A stretch of DNA of 7,631 bases. Source: Ohtaekwangia sp036568665. GTDB taxonomy: Bacteria > Bacteroidota > Bacteroidia > Cytophagales > Cyclobacteriaceae. The position numbers and the translations under genes were made by a program. Shown here in pieces: positions 6,518 through 7,631 of this stretch (its first letter is position 1; the number at the start of each line of letters is the position of its first letter). Location of the stretch: assembly GCF_036568665.1 (NCBI RefSeq), contig NZ_DATCSD010000077.1, positions 1-7,631 of the forward strand, written 5' to 3'. Under the pieces are notes generated by a model. That model made no database searches. It saw only the letters and a program-made list of their open reading frames with translations, and was not told where the DNA came from.

Positions 6518-6817
6518 ATGAAGAACTACGATATAGAAGTTACCGAGATCAATTACTATAAGGAATTGCTGACGATCAAAGCAGACTCCGAGGGGAATGC
6601 AAAGGAGACCGCGAAGCAAATGGTATCTGACGATCCGCTGGATAACAAAAGGGATACATACCTCACAACGGAAGTGGAAATAAAGGTAATACCGAAACCA
6701 TTGGAGGTTCATACGGTTGAATCACTCTTTGATATTGACAGAGAGGAATGCAACGAAGAAGTGATCCTGATTGACGACCTGACCGATGATCAAAAACGGT
6801 ACCTCGGCCTGTTGTAA
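6518..6817 (+). CDS. Small acidic protein, possibly DpnD/PcfM-like N-terminus
   Basis: A 99-residue protein from the ATG at 6518. A longer frame begins at 6431, but it would overlap the end of the DUF3560 gene and read through the hairpin at 6452-6469, so the later start (MKNYDIEVTEINYY) is preferred. Residues 1-57 look like a strand-helix-strand unit (YDIEVTE, then an Ala-rich helix AKETAKQMV, then TEVEIKVI), reminiscent of the DpnD/PcfM small-domain proteins of mobile elements. Residues 64-99 are strongly acidic (FDIDREECNEEVILIDDLTDD) and end in QKRYLGLL. No catalytic residues are seen. The similarity is by eye and weak; function is unknown. The gene sits between two hairpins, as a small separate unit or partial read-through from DUF3560. 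Confidence 0.75.
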   Translation: MKNYDIEVTEINYYKELLTIKADSEGNAKETAKQMVSDDPLDNKRDTYLTTEVEIKVIPKPLEVHTVESLFDIDREECNEEVILIDDLTDDQKRYLGLL

Positions 6818-6824
6818 ACCTGAG

Positions 6825-6845
6825 AGGGGCTTAGCCCCTTTTTTT
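6825..6845 (+). terminator. Rho-independent terminator
   Basis: A perfect six-pair G/C-rich stem, AGGGGC (6825-6830) with GCCCCT (6834-6839), has a TTA loop and is followed by six further T bases. It lies 7 nt after the stop of the 99-residue protein gene and ends that unit before the second leader. Confidence 0.9.
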
Positions 6846-6874
6846 ATTCGCTCCCTTTAAAAAATTCGAGTACG

Positions 6875-7100
6875 CTCTCTCATCATTTTCAATAGCAAAG
6901 TTCGGCCTTGTTTCGTGACCATCGCCAAAATGTTCCGGCATAAAATTCAATGAGCCTGGCGGCTGGTCGTTTTGTTCAAATTTATTCCGTGTGCCTTTTG
7001 GCTTTTCGCACGGCTGTTTTATTGATGTTGATCGGGTGCTGTCACGAAAAAGTCCGGGGAGTTGAGCATTAAAAATAATGTTTAACTAAACCAATACTTT
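6875..7100 (+). promoter_or_regulatory. Conserved 226-nt leader, copy 2 (upstream of an unrecognised gene)
   Basis: This is the second copy of the leader at 5414-5640, only one nucleotide shorter overall and again ending exactly at an ATG. Over the first 70 ungapped positions 54 bases agree by eye. The central stem survives with changed sequence: CTTTTCGCAC (7002-7011) pairs with GTG (7036-7038) plus CGAAAA (7045-7050), leaving a 6-nt bulge where copy 1 has 7. The outer stem CGGCCTT (6903-6909) with AAGTCCG (7050-7056) has one mismatch. A local hairpin AGCC/GGCT (6953-6964) also forms. The copy begins about 30 nt after a strong terminator, so it very likely contains a promoter, but no clean Bacteroidota -33/-7 pair could be placed. 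Confidence 0.75.
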
Positions 7101-7631
7101 ATGGAAACGCTTTCAAAAAACAGACTCCGGAAAATCATGAAAAAAGCTGCTATTGCCCTTCAGGATAGTTACGGCTGCAACGGCATAGGGGAGCAATACC
7201 TTCAGGCATTGCGAACTGGGAATATTGAAGCAATACTTTGGTTTAATGCCTTCGGTCCGACCGTCCGGCATCAGCTTATGAACGCAGTGGCTTATCAAAA
7301 AGGATTGAAGTTTGGTTTCGAGGCCATCACATTGGATAAACATGGTTGGCTCGCAAACGCTATTTGGAAAAACAGGGAAGAGATCGAATTCCGGTTAAAG
7401 GAAGACAGCCCTTGTGGAATCTGCAATTCGATCTGTTTGGCTGAGGGGAACAATACAAAATGGGCGTATGGAATTTCCGCAGTATACGGAACAGGCTCAG
7501 GCTACGGTTCCCCGATTACAGTGTTCAACAAGCCTTATGATTCTCGTCAGCAATGCATCGAGGCGGCATTGACTGAACTCAAAAAGGACCTTGCCGCTAA
7601 AATCGTAATTGCGACTTGTCGCCCAGACCCG
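7101..7631 (+). CDS. Unrecognised protein, 5' part (runs off window)
   Basis: An open frame of 177 codons starts at ATG 7101, immediately after leader copy 2, and reaches the window end without a stop. The protein begins METLSKNRLRKIMKKAAIAL and has no signal peptide or membrane helix. Features seen are a basic N-terminal helix, a GNIEAILWFNAFGPTVRHQL stretch (residues 40-59), a Cys cluster CGICNSIC (about 105-112) that could bind a metal or be structural, the Gly-rich SAVYGTGSGYGSPITVFN (about 125-142), and a helical segment ending the visible part. I do not recognise a family. The shared leader suggests it is expressed under the same conditions as the DUF3560 gene. Codon use resembles the neighbours. 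Confidence 0.8.
   Translation, partial: METLSKNRLRKIMKKAAIALQDSYGCNGIGEQYLQALRTGNIEAILWFNAFGPTVRHQLMNAVAYQKGLKFGFEAITLDKHGWLANAIWKNREEIEFRLKEDSPCGICNSICLAEGNNTKWAYGISAVYGTGSGYGSPITVFNKPYDSRQQCIEAALTELKKDLAAKIVIATCRPDP

Overview
The window looks like part of an integrative conjugative element (CTn/ICE) or conjugative plasmid of a Bacteroidota bacterium. The case rests on consecutive genes recognisable as the Bacteroidota-type (MPF-B) transfer apparatus: the 3' end of traJ, then traK, traL, traM and traN. Start codons lie behind A/T-rich leaders with no clear Shine-Dalgarno sequence, which is usual in this phylum. The genus cannot be told from the window; an environmental Cytophagia, Chitinophagia or Sphingobacteriia host is a guess.

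Region 1 (1-3820) is a tight plus-strand tra operon for the envelope-spanning type IV secretion channel: TraJ (VirB6-like inner-membrane protein), TraK (VirB8-like), TraL (small membrane protein), TraM (VirB10-like scaffold) and TraN (VirB9-like secreted protein). A 33-codon membrane-peptide ORF sits between traM and traN.

Region 2 (3871-5338) holds a conserved Bacteroidota mobile-element protein of unknown function and a DUF6943-like protein. Between them is a nested inverted repeat (4742-4879) with three to four symmetric arm pairs, followed by a short T-rich stretch. It could be an elaborate terminator, a protein-binding or transfer site, or the remains of a mobile element.

Region 3 (5339-7631) is laid out as separate cassettes. 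A leader of about 227 nt precedes a DUF3560 gene that ends in a terminator hairpin. Next come a small acidic-tailed protein gene and a strong intrinsic terminator. A second, diverged copy of the same leader then precedes an unrecognised gene that runs off the window. The two leaders are the most interesting signal here. They are nearly equal in length, both end exactly at a start codon, share about three quarters of their first 70 positions, keep the pairing of a central stem, and drive unrelated genes. A shared structured RNA leader or promoter is the simplest reading; a single-stranded-DNA promoter of a leading region is a more speculative one.

All supported genes are on the plus strand. 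No tRNA, rRNA, CRISPR array, transposase, integrase or relaxase was seen.
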